Positions 1 through 8,702 are shown, counted from the stretch's first letter. The stretch: 34,872 nucleotides of DNA from Ardenticatenaceae bacterium (GCA_020634495.1 JACKBR010000047.1:1-34872), one strand, 5' to 3'. Numbers and translations are program-made. The notes: a model not told the origin generated them from the sequence alone.

Positions 1-269
1 TGCAAGAATTCCCTTCACAGCTCAACCTGGGCTTTTACCCAGGCAGCGAAGGCACAGCCCCATACTTTTACTCCAACCCCTGGCCGTTTGAAGCTGAACT
101 GCTGGACAAGCCGCTGCCGCCAGGGGCCAGCTGGCATACGGCTGGCTGGCAAGGGGCCGAGCTGCCCTACAGCGAGGTGGTTGGCCAGCCGGATGCCGAA
201 ACCAGGCTGCTGGACTTTGCCAAAACCGTTTACAAATTAGCCGCCCCCACGCTGATGGTGTTAGGGTAA
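1..269 (+). CDS. DUF5996 family protein, C-terminal fragment
   Basis: The open frame enters from the left edge (first full codon at 3) and ends with TAA at 267-269, leaving 88 residues of the C-terminus. The stretch GFYPGSEGTAPYFYSNPWPF, followed by ELPYSEV and a final helix with LLDFAKTVYKLAA, matches my memory of the end of DUF5996 proteins, which carry a conserved 'G..PG..G..AFYSYAYP' segment and a late 'LPYE.V' motif. The biochemical function of that family is unknown. The 5' part lies outside the window, so length, start and operon context cannot be judged. The stop codon overlaps the left arm of the structured repeat at 268-417, so that element sits directly against the gene. Confidence 0.7.
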   Translation, partial: QEFPSQLNLGFYPGSEGTAPYFYSNPWPFEAELLDKPLPPGASWHTAGWQGAELPYSEVVGQPDAETRLLDFAKTVYKLAAPTLMVLG

Positions 270-417
270 TCGCATATTCACTCATCGCCGGAGGCTGAAG
301 CCATCCGGCTAGTTATGGAAGCCCATTTGGGCTTAAAAATAGGCTCGAAGGGCCTTTCATAGATAGCGGGGGCGTTCACGCCTCCGCGAGTATGGCAGAA
401 TAACCGAGTATGCGATT
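268..417. repeat. Structured intergenic repeat, copy 1 (four hairpins within a terminal inverted repeat)
   Basis: The outer arms AATCGCATATTC (268-279) and GAGTATGCGATT (406-417) are inverted copies with one mismatch. Between them lie four consecutive small hairpins: CGGAGGCTGAAGCCATCCG, AAGCCCATTTGGGCTT, AGGCTCGAAGGGCCT and CGGGGGCGTTCACGCCTCCG. The same order of hairpins with different stem bases occurs at 8703-8854. The element fills most of the space between the DUF5996 stop and the promoter at 438-467. It could be a REP/MITE-like mobile palindrome or a structured RNA. No transposase is seen nearby. Confidence 0.7.
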
Positions 418-437
418 TACTAACGGTGTAGTTTATG

Positions 438-467
438 ATGACAAAACCCCGGTCTTTCCACTATAAT
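438..467 (+). promoter_or_regulatory. Sigma-70-type promoter for the Lon-like protease gene
   Basis: ATGACA (438-443, five of six matches to TTGACA) is separated by 18 nt from a perfect TATAAT (462-467). The predicted transcript starts near 474, giving a short leader of about 35 nt before the ATG at 509. A purine-rich GGAGA at 499-503 serves as ribosome binding site. Confidence 0.6.
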
Positions 468-508
468 GCAGCCACTTTTTAGCATGAATTGACCCTGTGG
501 AGAGATGA

Positions 509-2926
509 ATGTCCAAATCAAAATCTACGGCCGTACCAAGCAAAACGGCCGTTTCCTCTTTACCGCCCGAAAGGCTGCGCCAAATCTGCCTGCCAGATGT
601 TTTTAGCTTTAGCAGCACAGCCGATCTCCAGGCCGAAACGCAAATTATTGGCCAGCCGCGTGGCACCCGTTCTATTGCCTTTGGCATTGGCATTGCCAGC
701 CACGGCTACAATATTTACGCGCTAGGAGCCATCGGCACCGGCCGCACCACGGCCATAGAGCACTTTTTGTACCAGCAAACCCGCACCGCCCCCGTGCCTG
801 GCGATTGGATTTACGTCCACAATTTTGCCATTCCCCACCAGCCCAGAGCCATTAAGCTGCCCGCCGGGCAAGGCAGCAAGTTCAAGGGGCAAATGGCTCG
901 CCTGATCGCCGACCTGCGGCAAGATTTGCCCCAGGCATTTGATACCGATTCGTACCGGGAAACGATTAATGGGGTACAGGCTTCATTTGAACAGGAGCGC
1001 AGCGCCGTGCTGCAAGCGCTTCAGCAGCAGGCGGCGGCCGAAAATTTTGGGCTGATGCAAACAGCCTCTGGCTTTGCCATTGTGCCCATCCAAAATGGAC
1101 AGCAGCTTTCAGCAGAGCAAATCCAGCAGCTGCCCATTGAAACACGGCAGGCAATGGACCAGCAGGCGCAAAAACTGTCGGTTGAGCTGGAAGAAGTTGC
1201 TTACCGCATTCATGAACTGGAGTTGGCGGCCCGCAAAACGATGAAGCAAATTGATAGGGACGTGGCCAAAACGGCCGTACAGCACCACTTCGACGATCTG
1301 AAAAACACCTACGCAGATGACGATGAAATGTGCCTCTATCTGGATGAAGTTCAGGCCGATGTGCTGAACCAGATCGAAGATTTCACCTCTCCCGTAGACA
1401 GTCCAGAAGAGATTGACCTGAGCCGGTATGAAGTAAACCTGTTGGTGAACAACAACGACACCAAAGGCGCACCCGTCATTGTGGAAGAGAACCCCACCTA
1501 CAGCAACCTGTTTGGGCGGCTGGAGTACGAAATGCGCAACGGGCTGCTAACCACGCATTTTACCAACATCAAATGCGGCAGCCTGCATTGGGCCAATGGC
1601 GGCTACCTGATCCTGAACGCCCACGATTTATTCAAACATCCAGAGGCGTGGGAAGCGCTAAAACGGGCCATTAAATCAGAAAAAATCTCTGTGCAGCCAG
1701 CAGGATTGATGAACAATGGCCAGGTGCTGGCCAAAACGCTCGACCCTGAACCTGTTCCGCTGTCGGTCAAAATTATCATGACGGGCAGCGTGGGGCTGTA
1801 TTACGCTTTGTTTGAGCAGGATGAAGAGTTTCAGTCGCTGTTCAAGGTGCGCGCCGATTTTGACTCCACCATGCCCCGTGACAAAGCGGCTGAGCTGGCT
1901 TATGCCAACTTTATTGCCAACCGCTGCCACCAGGAAGGGCTGATCCATTTTGATCCAACGGCCGTTGCCAAGGTGGTTGAATACGGTTCGCGCCTGGCTG
2001 AAGACCAGCGCAAACTCAGCACCCTGTTTGGCCTGGTGGCCGATCTGGTGCGGGAAACAAGTTACTGGGCGGGAGTAAACGGCCGTTCCCTGGCCAATGC
2101 CCAAGACGTGCAGCAAGCGCTTACCGAGCGCACCCAGCGGGCTGACCGGCTAGAAGAATATATGTTTGAACAATTTTTGGATGACACCATCTTTATTGCC
2201 ACCGAGGGCAGCGTGGTGGGGCAGGTCAACGGCCTGTCCGTCATCGACACGGGCGATTACTCCTTTGGCCAGCCGGGGCGCATCACGGCCCGCACGTTCA
2301 TGGGGGATGATGGCATTATCCACATTGAGCGAGAAACGGAGATGTCTGGCCCGCTACACGAAAAGGGCGTGCTGACGCTGAATGGCTACCTGGGCGGCAC
2401 ATACGCGCAGCACCAGCCCCTCTCCCTCACGGCCAGCCTCACCTTTGAGCAAAATTACAGCGGCGTGGATGGCGACAGCGCCTCTTCCACAGAGCTGTAC
2501 GCGCTGCTGTCTAGCATCAGCGAAATCCCCATCAACCAGTCGCTGGCCGTCACTGGCTCGGTGAACCAGCGCGGCGAAATTCAGCCCATTGGCGGGGTCA
2601 ACGAAAAGATTGAGGGCTTTTTCCGGCTGTGTGCAGCGCGTGGACTCACTGGGGAGCAAGGGGTCATCATCCCGGCCAGCAATGTGGATAATTTGATGCT
2701 GCATGAGCAGGTGGTAACGGCCGTAAACGAAGGCAAGTTCCGCATCTGGCCCATCAAAACATTGGATGAAGGCATTGAGCTTGTCATGGGCTTACCAGCA
2801 GGACAACGACAGAAAGACGGCCGTTATCCCAAAGGCACCGTCCATTTTGCTGTCCAGTCCCGCCTGCTTCAGCTCGCCGAAGACCTCAACAAATTTGGCG
2901 ACGACGATGGTGATGATGAAACATAG
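509..2926 (+). CDS. Lon-like ATP-dependent protease (LonB/YcbZ-type AAA+ serine protease)
   Basis: This 805-residue cytoplasmic AAA+ protease should unfold and degrade protein substrates. The N-terminal region has a P-loop variant, GAIGTGRTT, at residues 73-81. A long helical, Gln- and Glu-rich insertion follows at about 165-300, as is usual for the Lon-related family that lacks the classical Lon N-domain. The C-terminal S16 domain shows the catalytic dyad: Ser657 in GDSAS and Lys700 in GGVNEKIEGFF. Their separation of 43 residues equals that of the E. coli Lon dyad (679 and 722). The acidic tail ends GDDDGDDET. The ATG at 509 is preceded by GGAGA at 5 nt spacing and by a good promoter, so it is probably monocistronic. 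The assignment is firm; the exact subfamily is not. Confidence 0.92.
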   Translation: MSKSKSTAVPSKTAVSSLPPERLRQICLPDVFSFSSTADLQAETQIIGQPRGTRSIAFGIGIASHGYNIYALGAIGTGRTTAIEHFLYQQTRTAPVPGDWIYVHNFAIPHQPRAIKLPAGQGSKFKGQMARLIADLRQDLPQAFDTDSYRETINGVQASFEQERSAVLQALQQQAAAENFGLMQTASGFAIVPIQNGQQLSAEQIQQLPIETRQAMDQQAQKLSVELEEVAYRIHELELAARKTMKQIDRDVAKTAVQHHFDDLKNTYADDDEMCLYLDEVQADVLNQIEDFTSPVDSPEEIDLSRYEVNLLVNNNDTKGAPVIVEENPTYSNLFGRLEYEMRNGLLTTHFTNIKCGSLHWANGGYLILNAHDLFKHPEAWEALKRAIKSEKISVQPAGLMNNGQVLAKTLDPEPVPLSVKIIMTGSVGLYYALFEQDEEFQSLFKVRADFDSTMPRDKAAELAYANFIANRCHQEGLIHFDPTAVAKVVEYGSRLAEDQRKLSTLFGLVADLVRETSYWAGVNGRSLANAQDVQQALTERTQRADRLEEYMFEQFLDDTIFIATEGSVVGQVNGLSVIDTGDYSFGQPGRITARTFMGDDGIIHIERETEMSGPLHEKGVLTLNGYLGGTYAQHQPLSLTASLTFEQNYSGVDGDSASSTELYALLSSISEIPINQSLAVTGSVNQRGEIQPIGGVNEKIEGFFRLCAARGLTGEQGVIIPASNVDNLMLHEQVVTAVNEGKFRIWPIKTLDEGIELVMGLPAGQRQKDGRYPKGTVHFAVQSRLLQLAEDLNKFGDDDGDDET

Positions 2927-3026
2927 GCTGCGTATTGTTAACGACCCTTATTTGGTGCCAGGCAATGAGCTAAAAGCCCAATATGCGTTTTTAGATTTGT
3001 CGGAGACGATTTATGGAGATAGTTGA
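2910..3026 (+). other. Possible small overlapping reading frame before the 3013 gene
   Basis: A short frame beginning at an ATG inside the last codons of the protease gene reads on past its stop and ends at 3026. It encodes about 36 residues including PYLVPGNELKAQYAFLDLSE. It overlaps the next gene by 14 nt in another frame, an arrangement seen in translationally coupled pairs. No family is recognised. It may be a real small protein, the end of a lost gene, or chance. Confidence 0.25.
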
Positions 3027-3369
3027 ACAAATTGTAGAAGCTGCCTTAGCTCAAGAAGCATTACAATTGCGAAGCTTAATTCAACAATTCCTACGAAATA
3101 ATCCACGTTTTGAGGCATTGCCTTCCTTTAGTTCGGAAGACCCCGTAAAGTTTGCCTTGGCAGCAGCCATCATTGAGCTGTTAGCTGAACAAACCAATCA
3201 ACTACCACCAAGTTGGACAATCGAGGCGGGAGCATTGTCTGAGCCAATATTTCTTTTGAAATCTGCTGAAAAAATGAAGCGTCTGCGTCAACTTTGTGTT
3301 GAGAAATCGCCGCCTTCTTTTAAGAAGCGCGGCTTCTATGCCCCGCCAAATTTTCTGAGTTTTGCCTAA
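3013..3369 (+). CDS. Conserved hypothetical protein, 118 aa (possible orphan toxin-antitoxin partner)
   Basis: The protein is 118 residues, helical and without signal peptide or membrane segments. It opens with MEIVEQIVEAALAQEALQLR and closes with a motif-like tail, RGFYAPPNFLSFA. I recall proteins with this start and the 'APPN.L.FA' ending next to DUF6036-type nucleotidyltransferases in Chloroflexi and Actinobacteria, which would suggest a toxin-antitoxin role. No such neighbour is present here, and the recollection is not a search result. ATG 3013 has GGAGA at 3002-3006 (6 nt spacing). Base composition is more AT-rich than that of the protease upstream, and the gene lacks the ACGGCCGT palindrome, so recent acquisition is possible. 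The sequence 3370-3534 that follows shows no recognisable feature. Confidence 0.55.
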   Translation: MEIVEQIVEAALAQEALQLRSLIQQFLRNNPRFEALPSFSSEDPVKFALAAAIIELLAEQTNQLPPSWTIEAGALSEPIFLLKSAEKMKRLRQLCVEKSPPSFKKRGFYAPPNFLSFA

Positions 3370-3534
3370 CAAAACATGAATCGGATACGGTAAGTACCTG
3401 ATGGTTGAAGCGGCGCGGTTAGGGCAAAGCGTATTCTAATCACGCTACGCTGGTAATGCAGCCATCCCTATGAGTGTTGTGTCTCTAGAAAATCCTTTTT
3501 CCAGTAATGAACAAATGGGGACATCTTGTACTTC

Positions 3535-4848
3535 TCAATAACGTGAGAAAAATTGGGCGAATATTTCCAATACATATCTGACCATATCTGGCGTGATGCG
3601 GGGGTAAACGCCAATCCAGAAGGTCTGGTTCATTACCGTGTCGGTGTTGGCAAGGTCGCCGACAACGCGGTAGGGAACGTTTTGGTAGGCGGGTTGGCGG
3701 GTGATGTTGCCGCTAAACAACAGGCGGGTGGCCACCTGATTGGCCTCTAAAAATTGCACCAGGTCGTTGCGGCTAAAGGGGGCATCTGGCCGCACAGTGA
3801 GCAAGAAGCCAAACCAGCTTGGCTCGCTGTTTGGCGTGGCCTGGGGCAAAATGAAAAATTCCTCGTACTGCTTGAGGCCATCGTAGAGAAGCTGCCAGTT
3901 GCGCTTGCGAGCAGCGATGAAGTCGGGCAGCTTGTCTAGCTGGGCCACGCCGATGGCGGCCTGCATGTCGGTCATTTTGAGGTTGTAGCCGATGTGGGAG
4001 TAGATGTATTTGTGATCGTAGCCTTCGGGCAGTTCGCCTAGCTGCCACTCGAAGCGCTTGCCGCAGGTGTTGGCCACGCCGGGGGCACACCAGCAGTCCC
4101 GTCCCCAATCGCGGAATGATTCCACCAGCTTTTTGAGCTGGGCATGGCGGGTAAGGACGCAGCCGCCTTCGCCCATGGTGATGTGGTGGGCGGGGTAAAA
4201 GCTAACGGTGGAAAGATGGCCAAAAGAGCCGGTGAGACGGCCGTTATAAATCGATCCCACCGCGTCACAATTGTCTTCAATCAGCCACAGGTTGTGCTTG
4301 TTAGCCAGTTCCAGCACAGCTTCCAGGTTAAAGGGGTTGCCCAATGTGTGGGCAATCATGATCGCTTTGGTGCGGGGGGAAACGGCCGTTTCCAGCAAGC
4401 TCACATCCACATTGTACGTGCCCAGCTCAATATCTAGAAAAACAGGCGTTAGCTGATTTTGCACGATGGGGTTTACCGTCGTAGGAAACCCCGCCGCCAC
4501 CGTGATCACTTCATCTCCTGGCTTCAGCTGGCGCTCTTCAAGCTTGGGCGAGGTAAGCGCCGACAAGGCCAGCAGGTTGGCCGACGAGCCAGAATTGCAC
4601 AAAACAGCATGGCGCACCCCCATCCAGCGGGCAAACTCCCGCTCAAACTGTTCGGCATAACGGCCAGTGGTTAGCCAAAATTCCAGCGACGAATCCACCA
4701 GATTTACCATTTCGGCCGCATCAAACACCCGGCCAGAAACGGGCACTTCTGTCTCGCCAGGGGAAAATAGCTGCTGGCTGTGTTCCGCCTCAAAATATTC
4801 TTGAACCAGCGCCAAAATTTGCTGCCGCAGCGCCTCGCTTTTACTCAT
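3535..4848 (-). CDS. rfbH: RfbH-type CDP-4-keto-6-deoxyglucose 3-dehydratase (E1), PMP and [2Fe-2S] enzyme
   Basis: A member of the DegT/DnrJ/EryC1 aminotransferase fold that catalyses C-3 deoxygenation rather than transamination in 3,6-dideoxyhexose biosynthesis. The diagnostic sign is [14 protein letters not shown] (216-229), where the PLP-binding Lys of aminotransferases is replaced by His. Cysteines 194, 252, 254 and 262 reproduce the C-X57-C-X1-C-X7-C pattern known for the iron-sulfur cluster of Yersinia E1. I place the start at the ATG at 4848, giving 437 residues: GGAG precedes it by 6 nt, whereas the ATG four codons earlier (4860) has no ribosome binding site. E1 normally needs a reductase (E3), and none is encoded here. 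It follows the glycosyltransferase at 5070-6131 on the same strand after a 221-nt gap with two hairpins. Role: activated deoxysugar supply for surface glycans. Confidence 0.9.
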   Translation of the reverse strand: MSKSEALRQQILALVQEYFEAEHSQQLFSPGETEVPVSGRVFDAAEMVNLVDSSLEFWLTTGRYAEQFEREFARWMGVRHAVLCNSGSSANLLALSALTSPKLEERQLKPGDEVITVAAGFPTTVNPIVQNQLTPVFLDIELGTYNVDVSLLETAVSPRTKAIMIAHTLGNPFNLEAVLELANKHNLWLIEDNCDAVGSIYNGRLTGSFGHLSTVSFYPAHHITMGEGGCVLTRHAQLKKLVESFRDWGRDCWCAPGVANTCGKRFEWQLGELPEGYDHKYIYSHIGYNLKMTDMQAAIGVAQLDKLPDFIAARKRNWQLLYDGLKQYEEFFILPQATPNSEPSWFGFLLTVRPDAPFSRNDLVQFLEANQVATRLLFSGNITRQPAYQNVPYRVVGDLANTDTVMNQTFWIGVYPRITPDMVRYVLEIFAQFFSRY

Positions 4849-4903
4849 TTGTTGCTCCAATGCAGGTTTTATCAGCCTGGTGCAGTTTAGGCACGGCTGT
4901 TAT

Positions 4904-5012
4904 GTAAAAGCCAAAAAGAATTTTGAATTAGCGTGAGCGCGCATTTGGCTTTTACTTGAGCAAACCACCTAGAAAACGCGCCTCGTTTGTCAAAATACCT
5001 TCTGTGGTTTGC
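4904..5012. repeat. Two tandem inverted repeats between the GT2 and rfbH genes
   Basis: GTAAAAGCCAAA (4904-4915) pairs perfectly over 12 bp with TTTGGCTTTTAC (4944-4955). Immediately after it, GCAAACCAC (4960-4968) pairs over 9 bp with GTGGTTTGC (5004-5012). Neither has a clean T-tract on the minus strand, so they are not textbook terminators. They may modulate transcription between the two genes or be palindromic repeat insertions. Confidence 0.5.
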
Positions 5013-5069
5013 TTAGTTACTGGAGAATAGCTTATTGCAAAATGGGAATTTGGGCGAATGGCAAGTGGT

Positions 5070-6131
5070 TTATTCAGCGGTTGTTTGTGGTTTGGAAACG
5101 GGGGGTGGCGTGGCCAACGGCCGTATCCCGCCAGCCATCAACTGTTCTACACGCCCTAACCGGTAAAGCACAATACCAGCCAGAAATGTGGTGCCGCTAT
5201 AAATAAAATAAAACCAGTGCCAGGGTAAAGCCATCAGGGTAAAGCGCAGCCCGCGTTTGTCATGCAAAAACTGGTAAAACGGCCAATTTAGCCAGATGAG
5301 CAGCACAAAGGCACACAAAACAAGCAGCCAGGCCCAACCAGAAAACAGCGTCAGCCCCAGGGAAAAGAGGCCAATGAACGCAACGGCCGTACTCAACCGC
5401 TGCGAAATGTTCAAGTTCAAATCATTAGGCGCACCGCCCCACTGCAAAATTAGCTGCGTCCAGGGCAGCGCCCGATCTCGTACATCGGTTATCAACATTT
5501 GGCGCGGCGACCAATGTTTCATATGCTTCACCTGTAGCAGCTTCTCTAGCTGCACCCGGTACCCCGCCGCCTTCAAACGATAACCCAGCTCAATATCCTC
5601 AATGCTGGGCCGTTCATACAGGCGCTCATTAAACCCCCCAATCGCCAAAAATAAATCCCGGCGAATAGCGCCGCAGCCGCTCCAAAAAGTAGAGGCGTCA
5701 ATATTGCCGTGCTGGTGTACGTAATGGTGCAGCAAATTGCGGTATTGCGACAAGAAGTTTGGCGCAAAAGGCTGATCGTCGTAGGAGCCAAAGCAGGCCG
5801 CCAGACCTGGGTCTGCCTGCATGGTAGCGGCAATATGCCCAACAGTGCCCGGCTGCACCAACACATCGGCGTCCAGAAAAAAGAGGATGTCGCCCTGCGC
5901 CACCTGGGCACCAATATTACGCGCCTGGGCTGGCCCCAAACGGCGCGAGAGGCCGGTAACGAGCCTTGCGCCATGTGCATAAGCAATTTCCACCGAATTG
6001 TCTGTGGAGCCATCTTCAACCACAATAAACTCCCAGCATTCGTACAGCGTTTGCCGCAATGCAGCCAGGCAACGATCAAGCAACAGTCCGCCGTTGTGAA
6101 CCGGGATAATCACCGAAATCATTGGTTTCAT
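5070..6131 (-). CDS. Family 2 glycosyltransferase with C-terminal membrane anchor
   Basis: The protein has 353 residues counting from MKPMISVIIPVHNG. The GT-A fold motifs are present: VVEDGSTDNS near residues 38-46, the metal-binding FFLDADV with DAD at 87-89, and an acceptor-site ED in SIEDIELGYRL. The C-terminal third holds about three hydrophobic segments, so it should be a membrane-bound transferase moving a nucleotide sugar onto a lipid or glycan at the inner face of the membrane. The chosen ATG lies 4 nt after the stop of the upstream small membrane protein, an arrangement typical of a co-transcribed pair. A longer frame back to 6203 would overlap that gene and adds no recognisable domain. 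Substrate is unknown. Context with rfbH and the FAD sugar-mutase-like enzyme points to cell-surface polysaccharide. Confidence 0.87.
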   Translation of the reverse strand: MKPMISVIIPVHNGGLLLDRCLAALRQTLYECWEFIVVEDGSTDNSVEIAYAHGARLVTGLSRRLGPAQARNIGAQVAQGDILFFLDADVLVQPGTVGHIAATMQADPGLAACFGSYDDQPFAPNFLSQYRNLLHHYVHQHGNIDASTFWSGCGAIRRDLFLAIGGFNERLYERPSIEDIELGYRLKAAGYRVQLEKLLQVKHMKHWSPRQMLITDVRDRALPWTQLILQWGGAPNDLNLNISQRLSTAVAFIGLFSLGLTLFSGWAWLLVLCAFVLLIWLNWPFYQFLHDKRGLRFTLMALPWHWFYFIYSGTTFLAGIVLYRLGRVEQLMAGGIRPLATPPPVSKPQTTAE

Positions 6132-6135
6132 AAGA

Positions 6136-6456
6136 TTACTTTTGCGGTTTATGACGGAGATGGAGGAAGAAGTTGTAGAGAAAGGCCACAACATATCCGG
6201 CAATAAATCCCGTCACAAATCCATATAAAAGACCAATCACGCTGCCCCAAAAGCTGACGGTATACCCCAGAAAAAATTGGCCCAAAAGCGCCAAATGGGG
6301 GCCGATTGGTTCCCCGCCTTTAAGCAGCAGCCAATTGGTTGCCACAAAAATGACCAGTCCAAAAATCACGCCTGTCACCAGGCCAGACACAACGGCATTG
6401 AGCCGCGTTAGCCGTGTCATGACAATTTTTTCCAGAGGCGGTTTTTCGTCGGTCAT
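6136..6456 (-). CDS. Small polytopic membrane protein, paralogue of the C-terminal domain of the FAD oxidoreductase
   Basis: From the ATG at 6456 the protein has 106 residues with two to three membrane segments, including LVTGVIFGLVIFVATNWLLL and GLLYGFVTGFIAGYVVAFLY. The block GQFFLGYTVSFWGSVIGLLY resembles NQFYPGYTVTAVGGLVGLMY in the oxidoreductase encoded just upstream, and the spacing and flanking hydrophobic segments also agree, so the two are paralogous modules. A TTG at 6513 would add 19 polar residues but would place a run of nine T in the coding sequence. Neither start has a clear ribosome binding site. It lies 4 nt before the glycosyltransferase start and probably shares its transcript. 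Function is unknown; a scaffold or lipid-carrier helper for the adjacent enzymes is a guess. Confidence 0.7.
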   Translation of the reverse strand: MTDEKPPLEKIVMTRLTRLNAVVSGLVTGVIFGLVIFVATNWLLLKGGEPIGPHLALLGQFFLGYTVSFWGSVIGLLYGFVTGFIAGYVVAFLYNFFLHLRHKPQK

Positions 6457-6665
6457 ATTCAAAAAAAAACTTTTTGGTTCTTGCTTTTGCGATGTCTGGT
6501 TCTCCGCCGACAAACGAGTTCAAAACCCAAAAAGTTATGTGTCATCATTAAGTTGTTATGCCGCAATGTATGCCGCTGAGAAACGGCCGTTACCTTTCTC
6601 ACCAGGCTGCTATCATTATTAACCAATTTTGTCCGTTTGTGCAAGGAATCAGTAGGGAACGTGGG

Positions 6666-8498
6666 CTAAATGTGCTCAAAAAACTGCTGCATGGCGCTTT
6701 GCTGTGCCGAACGGTGCAGGCTCACTAAATACAGGGCCGTCATGGCATTGCGCAAAAAGGCATAGCCGCTTCCCAACACAAACCCGGTAACAAACGCATA
6801 CATCAGGCCGACCAGCCCGCCAACGGCCGTTACCGTGTAGCCTGGATAAAACTGGTTAAGCAGCGTCAGGGTCTGCCCCGACACATCGCCACCGCGCAGC
6901 AGCACAAAAAACGTTGCCAGCATTAGCCCCACGCCCAGCACAGTGCCCAAAGACATGCCCAAAGCCAGCGGGTCCAGTTTTGGGAACGCCTCTGGCAGCA
7001 CCTTGTCCACCACATAGGTCAGGTCATCCGGGTTAAGCGCCTGGTTCAGCATCAGTTCTTCATGGTATTCCTGCTCTGCATTCACCTGCCACAGATTATT
7101 TTTTTCGCCATAAAGCAAATTGCGCACGGCCAGCATCCCCGTCAGCATCGCATGATCCTGATTGTTGTACCGGTGCAGCCCGTTGCGCCCAATCGTTTGC
7201 AGATTTTCCAACGTGGCCAGGTAAGCCTTAATGGTTTCCAGGCTTGCCACGTAATCAGAATCGTACACCGGGTACGTTTTTTCTACGCGAAAGACCACAC
7301 CATCGACCACATCCTCTGCCTGCGCCAGACCAATTTTTGCAATTTCTCGCTTGCCCAGGGCAACCAATGCCTCGTCTGGCATGTTCCAGATTTCATCCCC
7401 TTCATTGCAGAAATATTCTAACCCCAGGCTGGTCATTGTCTGGTCTGGCACCATGTCGGCGCTCCAGTTTTTGAAGTTCTGAATGCGCCCAACCTGCACG
7501 CTGGGATCATGGATGTAAATCCAGTTATCGGGGAACAGCTCTTTTTTCTTGATGATGAGGCAAACGGTCAGGAAGTCACGGTAGGCAAGCTGGTTGGCAG
7601 CTTGCAAAACATGGGGCGGCGGCGGTGGATCGAGCCATTGCAGCAGTTGGGTTACCGGCATACTGGAGATGAAGCTGCTGCCCGTGAGGGTTTGGGTACG
7701 GCCGTCTCGCTCCACTGTCACCCCGGTAATGCGCAATCCCTCACGCTGGATGCCCACCACATTGCTGTTTAGCTGAACCTGGCCGCCTTGCGCGTTGATG
7801 CGATCTTGAACGGCCGTCCACAACATGCCCGGCCCCCGGCGAGGATAATCAAACTCCTCAATGAGCGTCTTAATCGTCTCCTGCGGCTTCAAAAACATCG
7901 CCGCAATTGCCGTCTTGAGCGATAAATCTTTAATGCGCTGGGCCGCCCATTCCGCCTTTAGCTCATCACAGGGAATGCCCCAAACTTTTTCTGTGTAAGA
8001 TTTGAAAAACGTTTCAAACAGCCGCCTGCCAAAACGATTGGTCACCCACTGCTCAAACGTCTCTTCCTCTTTGTAAGGAAAAAGGTGCCAGCGCACGTAG
8101 CTGGTAATAATTCGCACGCCTTCAAATGGCCCTAAGCCCCACAGGGCATTAAACGGCTTCAACGGATAATGAAAATATTTATTTTTGTAGAAGATGCGGG
8201 AAAGACGCGGCCGTCGCAAAAAATCATCCCCCAAAACCTCTTGCCAAAACTGCTGCACCTGGGCCGACTTGGTAAAAAAACGGTGTCCGCCCATGTCGAA
8301 ATGATAGCCACGATAATTTTCCGTACGGGCAATGCCACCAACTTTGTCGTATTTTTCCAGAACGAGGGGTGTTTGCTGCTGTTTGGTTAATTCGTAAGCG
8401 GCCGTCAACCCCGCTGGCCCTCCGCCAATCACAATGATGGGAGGGTCTGTGGGGGATGTTTCTTTTGGCAATACAGGCAAAGGCTCATTAAGCTCCAT
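6666..8498 (-). CDS. FAD-dependent oxidoreductase (UDP-galactopyranose mutase/amine-oxidase-like) with fused C-terminal membrane domain
   Basis: The product is 610 residues from MELNEPLPVLP. The dinucleotide-binding motif GGGPAGL (25-31) is followed by LEKYDKVGGIARTENYRGY and GGHRFFTKS, which is the layout of the FAD proteins related to UDP-galactopyranose mutase and protoporphyrinogen oxidase that occur in polysaccharide clusters. The catalytic domain runs to about residue 490. After it come two to three hydrophobic segments similar to the neighbouring 6136-6456 protein, an unusual fusion. The frame stays open to 8645, but that extension is Cys-rich, unlike family N-termini, and probably untranslated. 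The likely role is redox or ring-form modification of a nucleotide sugar at the membrane. The downstream gap to 6513 is 152 nt and holds no other feature except one ACGGCCGT. Confidence 0.82.
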   Translation of the reverse strand: MELNEPLPVLPKETSPTDPPIIVIGGGPAGLTAAYELTKQQQTPLVLEKYDKVGGIARTENYRGYHFDMGGHRFFTKSAQVQQFWQEVLGDDFLRRPRLSRIFYKNKYFHYPLKPFNALWGLGPFEGVRIITSYVRWHLFPYKEEETFEQWVTNRFGRRLFETFFKSYTEKVWGIPCDELKAEWAAQRIKDLSLKTAIAAMFLKPQETIKTLIEEFDYPRRGPGMLWTAVQDRINAQGGQVQLNSNVVGIQREGLRITGVTVERDGRTQTLTGSSFISSMPVTQLLQWLDPPPPPHVLQAANQLAYRDFLTVCLIIKKKELFPDNWIYIHDPSVQVGRIQNFKNWSADMVPDQTMTSLGLEYFCNEGDEIWNMPDEALVALGKREIAKIGLAQAEDVVDGVVFRVEKTYPVYDSDYVASLETIKAYLATLENLQTIGRNGLHRYNNQDHAMLTGMLAVRNLLYGEKNNLWQVNAEQEYHEELMLNQALNPDDLTYVVDKVLPEAFPKLDPLALGMSLGTVLGVGLMLATFFVLLRGGDVSGQTLTLLNQFYPGYTVTAVGGLVGLMYAFVTGFVLGSGYAFLRNAMTALYLVSLHRSAQQSAMQQFFEHI

Positions 8499-8702
8499 AA
8501 GGCCAGATCGTATCCGTGAGCACTTACAGAGGCACTTACAAATTGCCTTACGAGCATGGTACTGTGGTGCTACGTTTTCACTGGTTTTATTTTCCAAGAC
8601 CAGCGCCGCAGGCCCGTATAATTGCCTCCAGCCGCCACAGCGCAAACAGCTTGGAGAATTTTGCTTTTAGAGATGCCATTCAGCAAACATCCATCTAGTC
8701 AC

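Noticed and set aside
3535..4848. Ordinary DegT/DnrJ sugar aminotransferase
   Set aside because: The PLP Lys is replaced by His and the four-Cys cluster motif is complete, both of which specify the E1 dehydratase.
8499..8645. N-terminal extension of the FAD oxidoreductase frame
   Set aside because: The extra 49 residues are Cys-rich and unlike family N-termini; the GGGPAGL motif lies at the expected distance from the ATG at 8498.
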